DNA of 64,000 nucleotides from Psychrobacter aquaticus CMS 56 (GTDB lineage: Bacteria; Pseudomonadota; Gammaproteobacteria; Pseudomonadales; Moraxellaceae). Under the pieces are notes generated by a model. The model did no database searches. It saw only the letters and a list, made by a program, of their open reading frames with translations, and was not told the origin of the DNA. Below, piece after piece: positions 8,137 to 17,424 of the stretch (its first letter is position 1; each line of letters opens with the position of its first letter). The translations under genes and the position numbers were made by a program. The stretch lies in assembly GCF_000471625.1 (NCBI RefSeq), contig NZ_AUSW01000034.1, positions 248,001-312,000 of the forward strand, given 5' to 3'.

Positions 8137-9453
8137 TCAATTAAACTCAACGGTTGCGTCATTTTCAATAACGCCCAAAAGACTGAGTGCATCCCAATTG
8201 GTTAGACGGACACAGCCCGCTGATGCTTGACGACTAATACGCTCAGGATCGGGTGAGCCGTGAATACCGTATGAGGGCTTACTTAGCCCAATCCATACTA
8301 AACCAACGGGATTATTCGGGCCCGGCGGAATGATGGATTTTTTGCCATCATCATCCGTATAGGTGTAGTTAGGCTCGTGAATTTTAACTTTAACCTGATG
8401 CGTACCCGTTGGAGACGGTGTTGCCGTGCTGCCCACTGTCGTTGGATAACTGGCGATCAAATTGTTATTATCATCGTAAGCATAGAGCGTTTGAGTGGAC
8501 TTGTCAGCGACTACGCGGCTCACTGGCGTGGTGTTAGGGTTACCGGGATTGTAGACGATGATAGTCTCACCAATTTTAAAGCTGGCACTAGGATTGAGCG
8601 ATTTGAGATAATCCCGACTGATATGAAATTTTTCACCCAAGGCTTCAAGGACGCTTTCATAATACATGCCATCGAGCTTGGCTTTGGCTTCAGCACTAGC
8701 AGGAATGTCGATGGTTTTAACATTCACATCAGCATCCGTTAGCTGATAGCTTACCAGTACAGGCTGTGAGATGAGCGAACTATTCTTAGTCAAGGCTTGC
8801 CAAGTTTGAGTATTCATTTCTTCAGTTACTGGTAACCCTTGCGCTTTTTGAAACGCTTGCATGGCTTTTCGAGTATTTTTTCCCCAGTAGCCGTCAACCG
8901 CACCAACGCCGCTATGATTCCAGTTCAAGAGCGCTTGCAATTTGGTACCAACGTTACGATCAATCTTACTGCTAGCCTTCCATGTTGCTTGGTTAACCTT
9001 TTTTGTGGTCTCTGACAAACTTCCTGTACTATATTGAATCTTGGGTAATAATCTGTTGAGTGAATTGGCAGTTTTACTGTTGCCTTCAATTTGTTGACTA
9101 ACGCCATTGGTAACTGGACTTGTATCGTTGCTATCAGTCATTGTACTGTTTGTATTTATGCCGTCCGTATTGTTTATAGTATTACCTGTACTATCAGTAT
9201 TTTTCATGTCACTGCTTTGACTAGTATTGCCATTCATCTCAGACTCAGTATCTGCATTCATACTATCATTTGCTGCGGTACTATCTGTATTGCTACCCGT
9301 ACTATTGTCTGTCGCACCGCTTTCAGACGACTGACTGGCATTAGTCGTTTGTACGTTCTTGTCAGTGGTACTGGCATTGCTGCAACCGACCAATAACGCT
9401 GATGTCGTACCTATGGCAACAATGAAGCGGCCCACCTTAAGTAATTGAGACAT
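8137..9453 (-). CDS. L,D-transpeptidase (YkuD) lipoprotein with peptidoglycan-binding domain
   Basis: Cross-links peptidoglycan or attaches proteins to it through a catalytic cysteine. Domains in order: a lipoprotein signal with lipobox LVGC (Cys24); about 95 residues of Ser/Thr/Asn/Asp low-complexity linker; a PG_binding_1-type domain (about 155-215, GAVDGYWGKNTRKAMQAFQ); a short LysM-like stretch (FHISRDYLKSLNP); and the YkuD catalytic domain (about 315-438). The catalytic domain contains YGIHGSPDPE and SAGCVRLTNWDAL, with the catalytic Cys near residue 416. The lipid anchor suggests attachment to a membrane with the enzyme in the periplasm. It is convergent with infA and monocistronic. Whether the activity is 3-3 cross-linking or Lpp-type attachment cannot be told. 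Confidence 0.9.
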   Translation of the reverse strand: MSQLLKVGRFIVAIGTTSALLVGCSNASTTDKNVQTTNASQSSESGATDNSTGSNTDSTAANDSMNADTESEMNGNTSQSSDMKNTDSTGNTINNTDGINTNSTMTDSNDTSPVTNGVSQQIEGNSKTANSLNRLLPKIQYSTGSLSETTKKVNQATWKASSKIDRNVGTKLQALLNWNHSGVGAVDGYWGKNTRKAMQAFQKAQGLPVTEEMNTQTWQALTKNSSLISQPVLVSYQLTDADVNVKTIDIPASAEAKAKLDGMYYESVLEALGEKFHISRDYLKSLNPSASFKIGETIIVYNPGNPNTTPVSRVVADKSTQTLYAYDDNNNLIASYPTTVGSTATPSPTGTHQVKVKIHEPNYTYTDDDGKKSIIPPGPNNPVGLVWIGLSKPSYGIHGSPDPERISRQASAGCVRLTNWDALSLLGVIENDATVEFN

Positions 9454-9660
9454 AAAACTCTCCTAAATCATCACTATATATCGAAACCATGTATCGAAAA
9501 AAATATTCAAATTTACTATACAAATATATTGCCATATCTCTACCACTGCACCCTAACGGCTTTATGTTACCAACTGACCATTCTTGCCCTATGTTTGTTA
9601 ATAGAGTGAATAAAAGCATCGATTTATTTACAATAAGCTGCGATTCAAGACTTATAGCAT

Positions 9661-9695
9661 AAAAAACCCATAAACTGCCAAGCAATTTATGGGTT
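9661..9695 (-). terminator. Terminator of leuB
   Basis: Perfect 10-base inverted repeat AACCCATAAA (9665-9674) and TTTATGGGTT (9686-9695). Read on the minus strand it is followed by a run of six T. It lies 51 bases past the leuB stop. Confidence 0.82.
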
Positions 9696-9745
9696 CATTT
9701 TCTTATCTTCGGTGAGTGCTACTTATGTCTAAAACAGAGCTCGAC

Positions 9746-10849
9746 TTATATCAACTTAGCCAATACTGCCTGACCCATTTCTTGGCACCCTACTTGCTTG
9801 AGGCCAGCTTCACTGCTGTCTAAAATATCCACAGTGCGTAGACCATCATCTAAAACATCACTGACCGCTTGTTCAATCGCCAGCGCTGCCTCTTCTTGCT
9901 TAAAAGTATAGCGCAGCATCATGGCGACAGACAAAATAGTCGCCAGTGGATTGGCCCTATCTTGTCCAGCAATATCAGGCGCTGAACCATGGCACGGTTC
10001 ATACATACCTTTACCTGCTTCATCCAGACTCGCTGATGGTAGCATGCCAATAGAGCCTGTTAGCATAGCGGCTTCATCAGATAATATGTCACCGAACATA
10101 TTGCCCGTTACCATGACATCGAACTGCTTGGGATTTTTGATCAACTGCATACACGCATTGTCAGCATACATGTGCGTTAATGCCACATCGCGATAGTCTG
10201 TTTGCTGCATCTGGGTTATCGTCTGCTTCCACAGTTCAGTAACCTCTAACACGTTTGCCTTGTCTACTGAACACACTTTCGCCGCCGTACCTGCTGCTTG
10301 CGCACGTGTTTTTGCCAACTCAAAAGCAACCTTGCCGATGCGCTGAATTTCGCTCGTGCTATACACCATAGTGTTATAGCCTTGCTGCTCGCCGTTTTCT
10401 AATGTGCGAATACCACGTGGTTCACCAAAGTAAATACCTCCCGTCAGCTCACGCACGATCAGCAAATCTAAGCCTGAAATGATCTCAGGTTTGATACTTG
10501 ATGCGTTGACAAGCTGCGGATAAAGTTTTGCTACTCGCAAATTAGCAAACAAACCAAGCTCACCACGGATTTTAAGCAGGCCACGTTCAGGGCGTTTACT
10601 ACGCTCAATCTCATCCCACTTAGGACCACCAACAGCGCCAAGTAATACCGCATCGGCAACTCGTGCGCGCGCCAACGTTTCATCTGGCAGAGGCTCACCA
10701 GTTGCATCAATTGCTGCACCGCCAATCAATCCAGATTCAAGGGTCAAACCTAATGCAAACTGCTTATTGACAGCTTCGAGCACATCAATGGCTTGAGTCA
10801 TGATTTCGGGGCCGATGCCATCGCCTGCTAATGTTAAAATCGTTGCCAT
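9746..10849 (-). CDS. leuB: 3-isopropylmalate dehydrogenase
   Basis: Oxidatively decarboxylates 3-isopropylmalate with NAD in leucine biosynthesis. Seen: [12 protein letters not shown] at the N terminus, [24 protein letters not shown], the cofactor/substrate segment [29 protein letters not shown], and the NAD-binding [24 protein letters not shown]. The 367-residue length is typical. It is the last gene of the minus-strand leuC-leuD-lipoprotein-leuB series, followed by a clear terminator. A gap of 92 bases separates it from the lipoprotein gene upstream. Confidence 0.97.
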   Translation of the reverse strand: MATILTLAGDGIGPEIMTQAIDVLEAVNKQFALGLTLESGLIGGAAIDATGEPLPDETLARARVADAVLLGAVGGPKWDEIERSKRPERGLLKIRGELGLFANLRVAKLYPQLVNASSIKPEIISGLDLLIVRELTGGIYFGEPRGIRTLENGEQQGYNTMVYSTSEIQRIGKVAFELAKTRAQAAGTAAKVCSVDKANVLEVTELWKQTITQMQQTDYRDVALTHMYADNACMQLIKNPKQFDVMVTGNMFGDILSDEAAMLTGSIGMLPSASLDEAGKGMYEPCHGSAPDIAGQDRANPLATILSVAMMLRYTFKQEEAALAIEQAVSDVLDDGLRTVDILDSSEAGLKQVGCQEMGQAVLAKLI

Positions 10850-10941
10850 ACTGGTCCTTTTGGGTAGGTAAATTCTTATTAACTGGGGTATGTTAAAACG
10901 TAAAAGAAGCTAACACGTTTTAAATTCTAATGTTCTATTTA

Positions 10942-11670
10942 CTATACTTTGACTTTTTTATTCTTAGATACTGTTTGTACTGTCTGACTCATACTGGTTT
11001 CTAAAAACTCACCTTGACGCTCGGCACCCAGTTGTTTACAAAATCGGCGCTGTACTTTATTGCCTTGTAACAACTCAATACATAGAGGTTCAGGTGAGGC
11101 GTTTTCCAATAAGCTACCAGAATTCTCACTAGATTTTTTTTGATAAGCACGTAGCTGATAAGTACCAACTTCAGCAAAATCATGAATCATTGCAAAACGC
11201 TCAATGTATCTGCTATTGTTTTCTGGATAAAAATTTACATGGATTTCACGCTTGGCGGGCATTACCCGTGCATAATAATTGGTCAAACCCGGCATCGCCG
11301 ACGCAGACAATGGCACTATTTTGATGGCATTTTTGTTGGTAAGTGGTGCCATTTTCAAATTCATTGGCGCTTTGGCAATTGATTTAGCGCCATTATCATT
11401 TGACAAATCCACCACCATACTGGGATTGACTGGTTCATGACTATCCGGCGCAATGATTAATGTTCTATCTATTCGCACAATTTCACAGTGATAAGTGCCC
11501 ACACAGGCAATATTCACTTCACCAGCGATAGGCTGAATCTTACCTGCCCACGCATTAGCGCTTTCTGCATTATTTATTTTTTGATAGCCAGTTAATAGCT
11601 GACAACCAGACAATAATAAGCTGGCAGTAAAAATTGTACTGCTCCATAAAACGTAACGTTTTTTATTCAT
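10942..11670 (-). CDS. Unknown lipoprotein encoded between leuD and leuB
   Basis: No family was recognised. The 242-residue product starts with a clear lipoprotein signal: basic MNKKR, a hydrophobic stretch, and lipobox LLSGC with Cys23. The mature part has paired cysteines (ACVGTYHCEIVRID) early on, a middle region with YARVMPAKREIHVNFYPENN, and two further cysteines near the end (EPLCIELL and RRFCKQLG). The even number of Cys suggests disulfides in the periplasm. It has the same orientation as the leucine genes on both sides, with gaps of 92 and 140 bases. Co-transcription is possible, but no functional link to leucine synthesis can be seen. Confidence 0.75.
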   Translation of the reverse strand: MNKKRYVLWSSTIFTASLLLSGCQLLTGYQKINNAESANAWAGKIQPIAGEVNIACVGTYHCEIVRIDRTLIIAPDSHEPVNPSMVVDLSNDNGAKSIAKAPMNLKMAPLTNKNAIKIVPLSASAMPGLTNYYARVMPAKREIHVNFYPENNSRYIERFAMIHDFAEVGTYQLRAYQKKSSENSGSLLENASPEPLCIELLQGNKVQRRFCKQLGAERQGEFLETSMSQTVQTVSKNKKVKV

Positions 11671-11810
11671 AATGGCGGCTACTATTCATAAGAGAAATAA
11701 TAAAATATCGTAGAAAACTCTCCCTCATTTTAGCCAGTTCACCGTCATAACTCAACGCTGCATTACTACTGTTTAGTAGTTTCGTAAGCAATATTCTATA
11801 GAGTAACTGG

Positions 11811-12461
11811 TTAGGCTCGTACTTCGTTAAATATCCAAGGGGTTTTCTGCATCATTTTATATTCATAATTCTTGATAGCATCGCTTTGCTGCAAGGTTAA
11901 GCCGATATCATCAAGCCCGTTTAATAAGCAATGTTTGCGAAAATCGTCCACTTCAAAAGCATATTCTTCACCTGTTGGCGTGATAACGACCTGACGCTCA
12001 AGATCTGCTGTCAACTCATAGCCTTCATTAGCCACCGTGGCTTTCATTAACGTATCCACGATTTCTTCGTTTAGTACAATTGGCAGCATGCCGTTTTTGA
12101 AACAGTTGTTATAAAAAATATCAGCAAAGCTTGGCGCAATGACGGTACGAAAACCATATTCTGACAATGCCCAAGGCGCATGTTCGCGACTAGAGCCACA
12201 GCCAAAGTTTCGACGTGCCAGCAAAATAGTCGCGCCTTGATAACGTGGTTTATTTAGCACAAATTCTGGATTGATAACGCGTGTGCTATTGTCTTGACCC
12301 GGATAGCCTTCGTCAAGATAGCGCCAATCATCAAATAAATTGACGCCAAATCCTGTGCGTTTAATAGACTTCAAAAACTGTTTTGCAATAATCTGATCGG
12401 TATCGACGTTTGCACGATCAAGGGGGCAAACGATACCCGTTTGAGTGTTATAAGCTTGCAT
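11811..12461 (-). CDS. leuD: 3-isopropylmalate dehydratase, small subunit
   Basis: Partner of LeuC in isomerising 2- to 3-isopropylmalate. Seen: [22 protein letters not shown] near the N terminus, the active-site loop [14 protein letters not shown], and [14 protein letters not shown]. The start at 12461 (MQAYNTQTG) is chosen because AGGA lies eight bases upstream. The frame extends five codons to a TTG at 12476, which would put that AGGA inside the gene. The 216-residue length is slightly above the E. coli protein. leuC ends 42 bases upstream, so the two are almost certainly one transcript. Confidence 0.95.
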   Translation of the reverse strand: MQAYNTQTGIVCPLDRANVDTDQIIAKQFLKSIKRTGFGVNLFDDWRYLDEGYPGQDNSTRVINPEFVLNKPRYQGATILLARRNFGCGSSREHAPWALSEYGFRTVIAPSFADIFYNNCFKNGMLPIVLNEEIVDTLMKATVANEGYELTADLERQVVITPTGEEYAFEVDDFRKHCLLNGLDDIGLTLQQSDAIKNYEYKMMQKTPWIFNEVRA

Positions 12462-12503
12462 AAAATGTCCTATCAATGATATTTTTATTGATGCGTATCA
12501 GTC

Positions 12504-13922
12504 TTAAAATGTTCTTACATCTACAAAACGACCCGCCAGTGCTGCGGCAGCGGCCATCGCTGGACTGACCAAATGCGTACGACCACCATTGCCTTGACGA
12601 CCTTCAAAGTTACGGTTAGAGGTAGAAGCGCAGTGCTCTTGCGGCTCAAGCTTATCGGCATTCATTGCCAAACACATTGAGCAACCTGGCTCACGCCATT
12701 CAAAACCAGCTTCGGTAAACAAGATATCCAAGCCTTCAGACTCTGCTTGCAATTTCACTTGTCCAGAACCTGCAACGACGATCGCTTCTTTGACATTGTC
12801 TGCAACTTTGCGGCCTTTGATGACGGCAGCGGCATCACGCAAATCTTCGATACGTGAGTTGGTACACGAACCAATAAATATACGATCAAGCTGGATATCG
12901 GTAATTTTTTGTCCAGCTTCTAGACCCATATAGGTATAAGCGCGCAACCAGCCTTCTTGTTGCGCTTCATCAATGGCTTGATCAGGTGTTGGAACTGATT
13001 GCGTGATATCGACGACCATCTCAGGTGAGGTTCCCCAAGATACTTGCGGTGCTATTTGGCTACCATCAATCTCAATCACCGTATCAAATACCGCATCATC
13101 ATCTGAGTAGAGTGTGCGCCAGTAAGCTTCCGCTTTATCCCATTGTGATTCGTTTGGCGCATAAGGACGACCTTTGACATAATCTATCGTCGTATCATCG
13201 ACGGCCACCATACCTACGCGCGCACCCGCTTCAATCGCCATATTACAGACGGTCATACGCCCTTCCATACTCATATCTTCAAACACTTGTCCTGCGAATT
13301 CAATCGCGTGGCCTGTTCCGCCAGCTGTACCGATTTTTGCAATGATAGCAAGTACCACGTCTTTCGAAGTCACCCCAGCACCAAGCTTACCTGTAACACG
13401 GATTTGCATATTTTTTGATTTCTTTTGAATCAAACACTGCGTCGCCAATACATGTTCAACTTCTGAAGTACCAATACCATGTGCCAAACAGCCAAGTGCC
13501 CCGTGCGTTGCCGTATGTGAATCACCACAAACGACCGTCATACCCGGCAATACCAAGCCTTGCTCGGGACCGACTACGTGTAAGATACCTTGACGTGCAT
13601 CGTTGATGGTGAATTCGGCAATATCAAATTTGGTACAGTTATCATCCAATGTAACCACCTGCAAACGTGACACCTTGTCTTTAATACCAGGAACACCTTC
13701 TAGACGCTCTTTGGTCACTGTAGGCACATTATGATCTGGACTGGCGATATTAGCAGACAAGCGCCACGGCGCTCTATTGGCCAGCTCCAAGCCTTCAAAT
13801 GCTTGCGGACTCGTCACTTCATGCAACAGATGGCGATCGATGTAAATCAGACTCGACCCATCATCACGCTTAGTGACTTCGTGAGCGCTCCAAAGTTTGT
13901 CATATAATGTTTGACCAGCCAT
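12504..13922 (-). CDS. leuC: 3-isopropylmalate dehydratase, large subunit
   Basis: Aconitase-type 4Fe-4S hydrolyase of leucine biosynthesis. Cluster ligands are visible in [11 protein letters not shown] (about residue 352) and [11 protein letters not shown] (about 412-422). Other signatures: [16 protein letters not shown] at the start, [31 protein letters not shown], and [21 protein letters not shown] near the end. The 472-residue length is standard. A ribosome site AAAGGAT precedes the ATG. It is the first gene of the minus-strand leu series and is divergent from a LysR regulator. Confidence 0.97.
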   Translation of the reverse strand: MAGQTLYDKLWSAHEVTKRDDGSSLIYIDRHLLHEVTSPQAFEGLELANRAPWRLSANIASPDHNVPTVTKERLEGVPGIKDKVSRLQVVTLDDNCTKFDIAEFTINDARQGILHVVGPEQGLVLPGMTVVCGDSHTATHGALGCLAHGIGTSEVEHVLATQCLIQKKSKNMQIRVTGKLGAGVTSKDVVLAIIAKIGTAGGTGHAIEFAGQVFEDMSMEGRMTVCNMAIEAGARVGMVAVDDTTIDYVKGRPYAPNESQWDKAEAYWRTLYSDDDAVFDTVIEIDGSQIAPQVSWGTSPEMVVDITQSVPTPDQAIDEAQQEGWLRAYTYMGLEAGQKITDIQLDRIFIGSCTNSRIEDLRDAAAVIKGRKVADNVKEAIVVAGSGQVKLQAESEGLDILFTEAGFEWREPGCSMCLAMNADKLEPQEHCASTSNRNFEGRQGNGGRTHLVSPAMAAAAALAGRFVDVRTF

Positions 13923-14254
13923 GTTGCTATCCTTTATTAGAGTTACTAATTACTTAGTTTTTCGTTTGCCTACGTAGTGGTAAGCGAATCTTCTGTTTAT
14001 ATTTTATATAAATAAAGACATTATCTAATGGTGATTTGATATTTATCGCTGCTTTTGCCTATCGAAACAGGTTTTATGCGGCAAATTGCCAAGTAAATAT
14101 AATAAATACCTCTCGATGTCTTGTGATTATAGCAGGCTAATCCTATAATAATAATTGATGATTTTTAACCAGACGCAAACTTTTATTTCTAATACGTTAT
14201 GATTAGATCAGCCAACTTTTCTTTATACCTCGCTAAATCATTAAGGACATTCGT
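13923..14254. promoter_or_regulatory. Divergent regulatory region between leuC and the LysR gene
   Basis: 332 A/T-rich bases with no gene. It must hold the promoters of both divergent genes and probably the regulator's binding site. No leucine-rich leader peptide or attenuator hairpin was recognised. AAGGA at 14243-14247 is the ribosome site of the LysR gene. Confidence 0.5.
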
Positions 14255-15127
14255 TTGAACACCACAAACTTAACGACATTCGTGACTGTCATGCACACTG
14301 GTAGTATCTCAGGCGCAGCAGAAAAGCTGTTTATTACTCAGCCTGCTGTCAGTAAGCGTATCAAAAATCTGGAAGATGAATTCAATATCACCTTATTTGA
14401 CACAGTTGGACGAGGGATTGTCCCAACACAAGCTGCTAGTGAAATGCTGCCACATGCCAAGCGCTGGCTAGAAGATTATGAGAATTTCAAAATTAACCTG
14501 CAACATTCTCAGCACATTGTCTCCGGCAAATTGGTCATCGGCACCAGCCATCACATTGGCTTACACCATTTAGCACCTGTGCTTAAACACTTCATTCAAA
14601 CCTATCCTGCCGTACAGTTAGAAGTGCATTTTGTCGATTCAGAAAAAGCGCACAAAGCGGTATTGGACGGTGATCTATCACTGGCCTTTGTTACGCTACC
14701 TCCTGTTTATGACAAGCGTTTGACCTATCATACGCTATGGTCAGATCCGTTATACTTTATGACAGGTACTCTGTCGCCCTTGGCGACCAAATCTAATGTG
14801 ACCTTGGAGCAATTGGCACGATACCCTGCTATTTTACCGTCTGCCAATACTTTTACCAGCCAGATTACGTTGGCTGAATTTGCTAAGCATAACCTTAAAC
14901 CTTATGCCACCATGAGTACCAATCCTCTTGAGTCTATTCGTATGTTGGTATCTGTCGGACTTGGTTGGTCTGTTTTACCACAAACCATGATTAGTCAAGA
15001 TTTAGAACGCATTGACATGGCGGACAATATCGAATTGCAGCGATATTTAGGCGTGGTTATCAATCCAAAACTTACTCAATCTAATAGCGTTACCGCTTTG
15101 CTCGACTTACTTGCGCCTATTGAATAG
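14255..15127 (+). CDS. LysR-family transcriptional regulator divergent from leuC
   Basis: 290 residues with the classic N-terminal winged helix-turn-helix: LTTFVTVMHTGSISGAAEKL followed by ITQPAVSKRIKNLEDEF and LFDTVGRGIVPT (about residues 5-60). A periplasmic-binding-like effector domain follows (about 90-290). The start codon is TTG, supported by AAGGA seven bases upstream and by the normal position of the helix-turn-helix. LysR regulators often control the divergent neighbour, so leuC-leuD-leuB are the first candidates, but this is inference. The effector ligand is unknown. Confidence 0.88.
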   Translation: MNTTNLTTFVTVMHTGSISGAAEKLFITQPAVSKRIKNLEDEFNITLFDTVGRGIVPTQAASEMLPHAKRWLEDYENFKINLQHSQHIVSGKLVIGTSHHIGLHHLAPVLKHFIQTYPAVQLEVHFVDSEKAHKAVLDGDLSLAFVTLPPVYDKRLTYHTLWSDPLYFMTGTLSPLATKSNVTLEQLARYPAILPSANTFTSQITLAEFAKHNLKPYATMSTNPLESIRMLVSVGLGWSVLPQTMISQDLERIDMADNIELQRYLGVVINPKLTQSNSVTALLDLLAPIE

Positions 15128-15217
15128 AAATTTCTCAGAATATTTATAGTATCTAATGAGATTTTATTGAATTTAGCAAGCACACTGTTCGCATTTTTGA
15201 CACTCATACGTTATAAT

Positions 15218-15521
15218 ACACTCGACGTTGTTTTATAACAAAAATTTACCACAAGGACACTGATAGTCATATATTGAATACTTTTAGTAAGATATGATGG
15301 TTAACAGTAGGTTTAATGGTTTCAAATGATTGATTATATATAAGTTGCTAATACTCATATATAAATAGCAGATGCGAGCAATAAACACCGAAAAATGGAA
15401 TGCGACGTTCCTGTTGCTCTCTATCTCTATATGAGTGCTAGCCATAGAACGACATCAATCATATAAAACTCATAGCGAATACTGAACAAAGCCATTATGT
15501 CTCAATTAATGGCTTTTTTTG
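15218..15521 (+). ncRNA. Candidate small RNA or attenuated leader upstream of putP
   Basis: Inferred, not recognised. A consensus -10 box TATAAT at 15212-15217 lacks a good -35 at the right distance (TTGACA at 15197 is only nine bases away). About 160 bases on there is a nested hairpin: GAGCAA (15376-15381) pairs with TTGCTC (15414-15419), enclosing GGAAT/GTTCC. The stretch ends at a strong terminator, 360 bases past the LysR stop and 93 bases before putP. It could be an independent small RNA, the long 3' end of the LysR message, or an attenuator. Confidence 0.3.
15489..15521 (+). terminator. Rho-independent terminator upstream of putP
   Basis: Perfect 9-base stem AAGCCATTA (15489-15497) and TAATGGCTT (15507-15515), followed by a T-run. 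It belongs to no adjacent coding end. Confidence 0.8.
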
Positions 15522-15613
15522 TCTTTAAATATTGTTTTAACGTCGCCTTTTAAGAATTAACTTTTATAGTTAAAAATAATTACAGCCAACTGTGTTGGTT
15601 AAGGACAATTTAT

Positions 15614-17113
15614 ATGAACGGAGTTTCTAGTGGCGTACTGATATCACTTGGTGCCTATTTTTTAGTGATGATTGGGATTGGGATTTATGCTTATTTTAAG
15701 CAAGCCAATGATACCGAAGGCTACCTGTTAGGGGGACGTAATTTAGGCCCCGCCGTCACTGCGCTTTCGGCAGGTGCTTCTGATATGTCAGGTTGGTTAC
15801 TACTTGGTCTCCCAGGTTATATGTATGCTGATGGTGTGGTTAGTGTGTGGATTGCGCTTGGTTTGACACTTGGTGCATTTTTAAACTATATGATCGTGGC
15901 GCCGCGCCTTCGTGTTTATACTGAAGTTGCTGACAATGCCATTACCCTACCTGATTATTTCGCTAATCGTTTTGAAGACAAATCGCACATGCTGCGTGTT
16001 ATCTCCGCAATAGTCATCATCCTATTCTTTACGGTTTATACTGCCGCAAGTCTCGTAGGCGGTGGTAAGCTTTTCGAAAGCTCACTAAATATGTCTTATA
16101 GTACAGGTCTTTGGGTAACAGCTGGTGTGGTCGTCGCTTATACGCTATTTGGTGGTTTCTTAGCGGTATCAATGACTGACTTTGTTCAGGGTATCATCAT
16201 GCTATTTGCGATGGTAATTGTACCAGTCGTTGCCTTTACAGATCTTGGCGGTATATCAGCCACTACTGAGGCTGTAAGAAATATCGATCCAAGCTTACTA
16301 AATATCACTAGCGGCATGACTTTCATTGGTATTGTCTCATTAATGGCGTGGGGCTTAGGCTATTTTGGCCAGCCGCACATTATCGTTCGTTTTATGGCAA
16401 TTCGCTCAGTAAAAGATGTTCCTACTGCCCGTAATATTGGTATGAGTTGGATGATTGTCAGTCTTATTGGTGCATTGATGACTGGTTTTGCTGGTCGCGC
16501 CTATGTACAAAAAACAGCCATGACTCTTGATGATCCTGAGACCATCTTTTTGGTATTCACTCAGTTCCTATTCCATCCATTGGTTTCAGGTTTCTTATTA
16601 GCCGCAATTTTGGCAGCAATCATGAGTACCATCTCATCGCAGCTATTGGTGGTATCAAGCTCACTAACCAAAGATGTTTATAAGTTGTTTTTTGATCAAG
16701 AAGCACCAGAAGCTCGCCAAGTATTGGTTGGTCGTATTTCAGTTGTGATCGTTGCTATCGTCGCTATTTTGCTGGCCTCTAATCCGGAGAGTTCGGTGTT
16801 AGACTTGGTTTCTAATGCTTGGGCAGGATTCGGTGCAGCGTTTGGTCCATTGGTTATCTTTAGTCTCACATGGCGCAATATGAACCGTAATGGTGCAGTT
16901 GCTGGCATGGTCGTAGGTGCCTTGACAGTTATCTTATGGATCTATGGTCCTTTTGAGATGAATGGTGTGGCACTAAATAGCTGGTTATACGCTATTGTTC
17001 CAGGCTTTATATTAAGCACTATTGCAATTTTTGCGGTTAGTATCATGACTGGTGGTCCAAGACCTTCAGTATCTGCGAAGTATAAAGAGATGGAACTGAA
17101 TCTCAACAAATAA
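15614..17113 (+). CDS. putP: Sodium/proline symporter PutP
   Basis: Imports proline with sodium across the inner membrane (sodium:solute symporter family). The 499-residue protein has about 13 hydrophobic segments. Family blocks: the early GYLLGGRNLGPAVTALSAGASDMSGWLL, the second-helix region LPDYFANRF, and YGYF-type GLGYFGQPHIIVRFMA. Length and start (MNGVSSGVLISLGAYF) are normal for PutP. A ribosome site AAGGACA precedes the ATG by eight bases. It is monocistronic, with terminators before and after. The putA catabolic gene is not in the window, so the role (nutrient or osmoprotectant uptake) is open. Confidence 0.95.
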   Translation: MNGVSSGVLISLGAYFLVMIGIGIYAYFKQANDTEGYLLGGRNLGPAVTALSAGASDMSGWLLLGLPGYMYADGVVSVWIALGLTLGAFLNYMIVAPRLRVYTEVADNAITLPDYFANRFEDKSHMLRVISAIVIILFFTVYTAASLVGGGKLFESSLNMSYSTGLWVTAGVVVAYTLFGGFLAVSMTDFVQGIIMLFAMVIVPVVAFTDLGGISATTEAVRNIDPSLLNITSGMTFIGIVSLMAWGLGYFGQPHIIVRFMAIRSVKDVPTARNIGMSWMIVSLIGALMTGFAGRAYVQKTAMTLDDPETIFLVFTQFLFHPLVSGFLLAAILAAIMSTISSQLLVVSSSLTKDVYKLFFDQEAPEARQVLVGRISVVIVAIVAILLASNPESSVLDLVSNAWAGFGAAFGPLVIFSLTWRNMNRNGAVAGMVVGALTVILWIYGPFEMNGVALNSWLYAIVPGFILSTIAIFAVSIMTGGPRPSVSAKYKEMELNLNK

Positions 17114-17144
17114 GTTAAGTTAGTACCTTTATCTTATCGCTACA

Positions 17145-17176
17145 AAAAAATCTCGCTATCATTAGCGAGATTTTTT
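17145..17176 (+). terminator. Terminator of putP
   Basis: AAAAAATCTCGCTA and TAGCGAGATTTTTT form a 14-base perfect stem with a four-base loop, 31 bases after the putP stop. Confidence 0.9.
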
Positions 17177-17360
17177 ATGGATGCCAGTTTATGCTAAGCG
17201 ATAGTCGAAGCAGCTTAAGTTAGGACAATATGATTAATGTAAATATTACCAATATGCAGCAAGCGAGGAAAACCTACACCAGCAATACTGTAGCGACTTT
17301 AAAGTATGTCAACTATATATGTTTATTTTTAACACGTCATATCTACCAAAAAATCCCATA

Positions 17361-17390
17361 AAAAAGCGACCCATGAAGGATCGCTTTTTT
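17361..17390 (-). terminator. Terminator of the first FadL gene
   Basis: AAAAAGCGA and TCGCTTTTT arms around a short loop, 35 bases past the stop on the minus strand. The same motif recurs after the second FadL gene at 19166-19197, so the terminator was duplicated with the gene. Confidence 0.8.
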
Positions 17391-17424
17391 ACTTATTGGT
17401 CATAAATACTGAAAGATACAGGAA

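Larger units (their letters stand above)
15128..15613. other. 486-base gap upstream of putP with structured RNA-like content
   Basis: No convincing coding frame. It contains a consensus TATAAT (15212-15217), a nested inverted repeat (15376-15419) and a complete rho-independent terminator (15489-15521) that belongs to no neighbouring gene. The putP leader begins after that terminator. Confidence 0.6.
17114..17424. other. Gap between putP and the first FadL gene
   Basis: 311 bases between converging genes. It holds a terminator for each side (17145-17176 and 17361-17390) and nothing else recognised. Confidence 0.6.

Noticed and set aside
9437..9685. 82-codon minus-strand frame upstream of the L,D-transpeptidase
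   Set aside because: Overlaps the leuB terminator and the start of the transpeptidase gene; no ribosome site or motif.
13923..14254. Leucine attenuator before leuC
   Set aside because: No short leucine-rich leader frame or competing hairpins were seen.
15197..15217. TTGACA plus TATAAT as a promoter pair
   Set aside because: Each box is perfect but they are only nine bases apart, too close to act together; only the -10 box is kept as a candidate.
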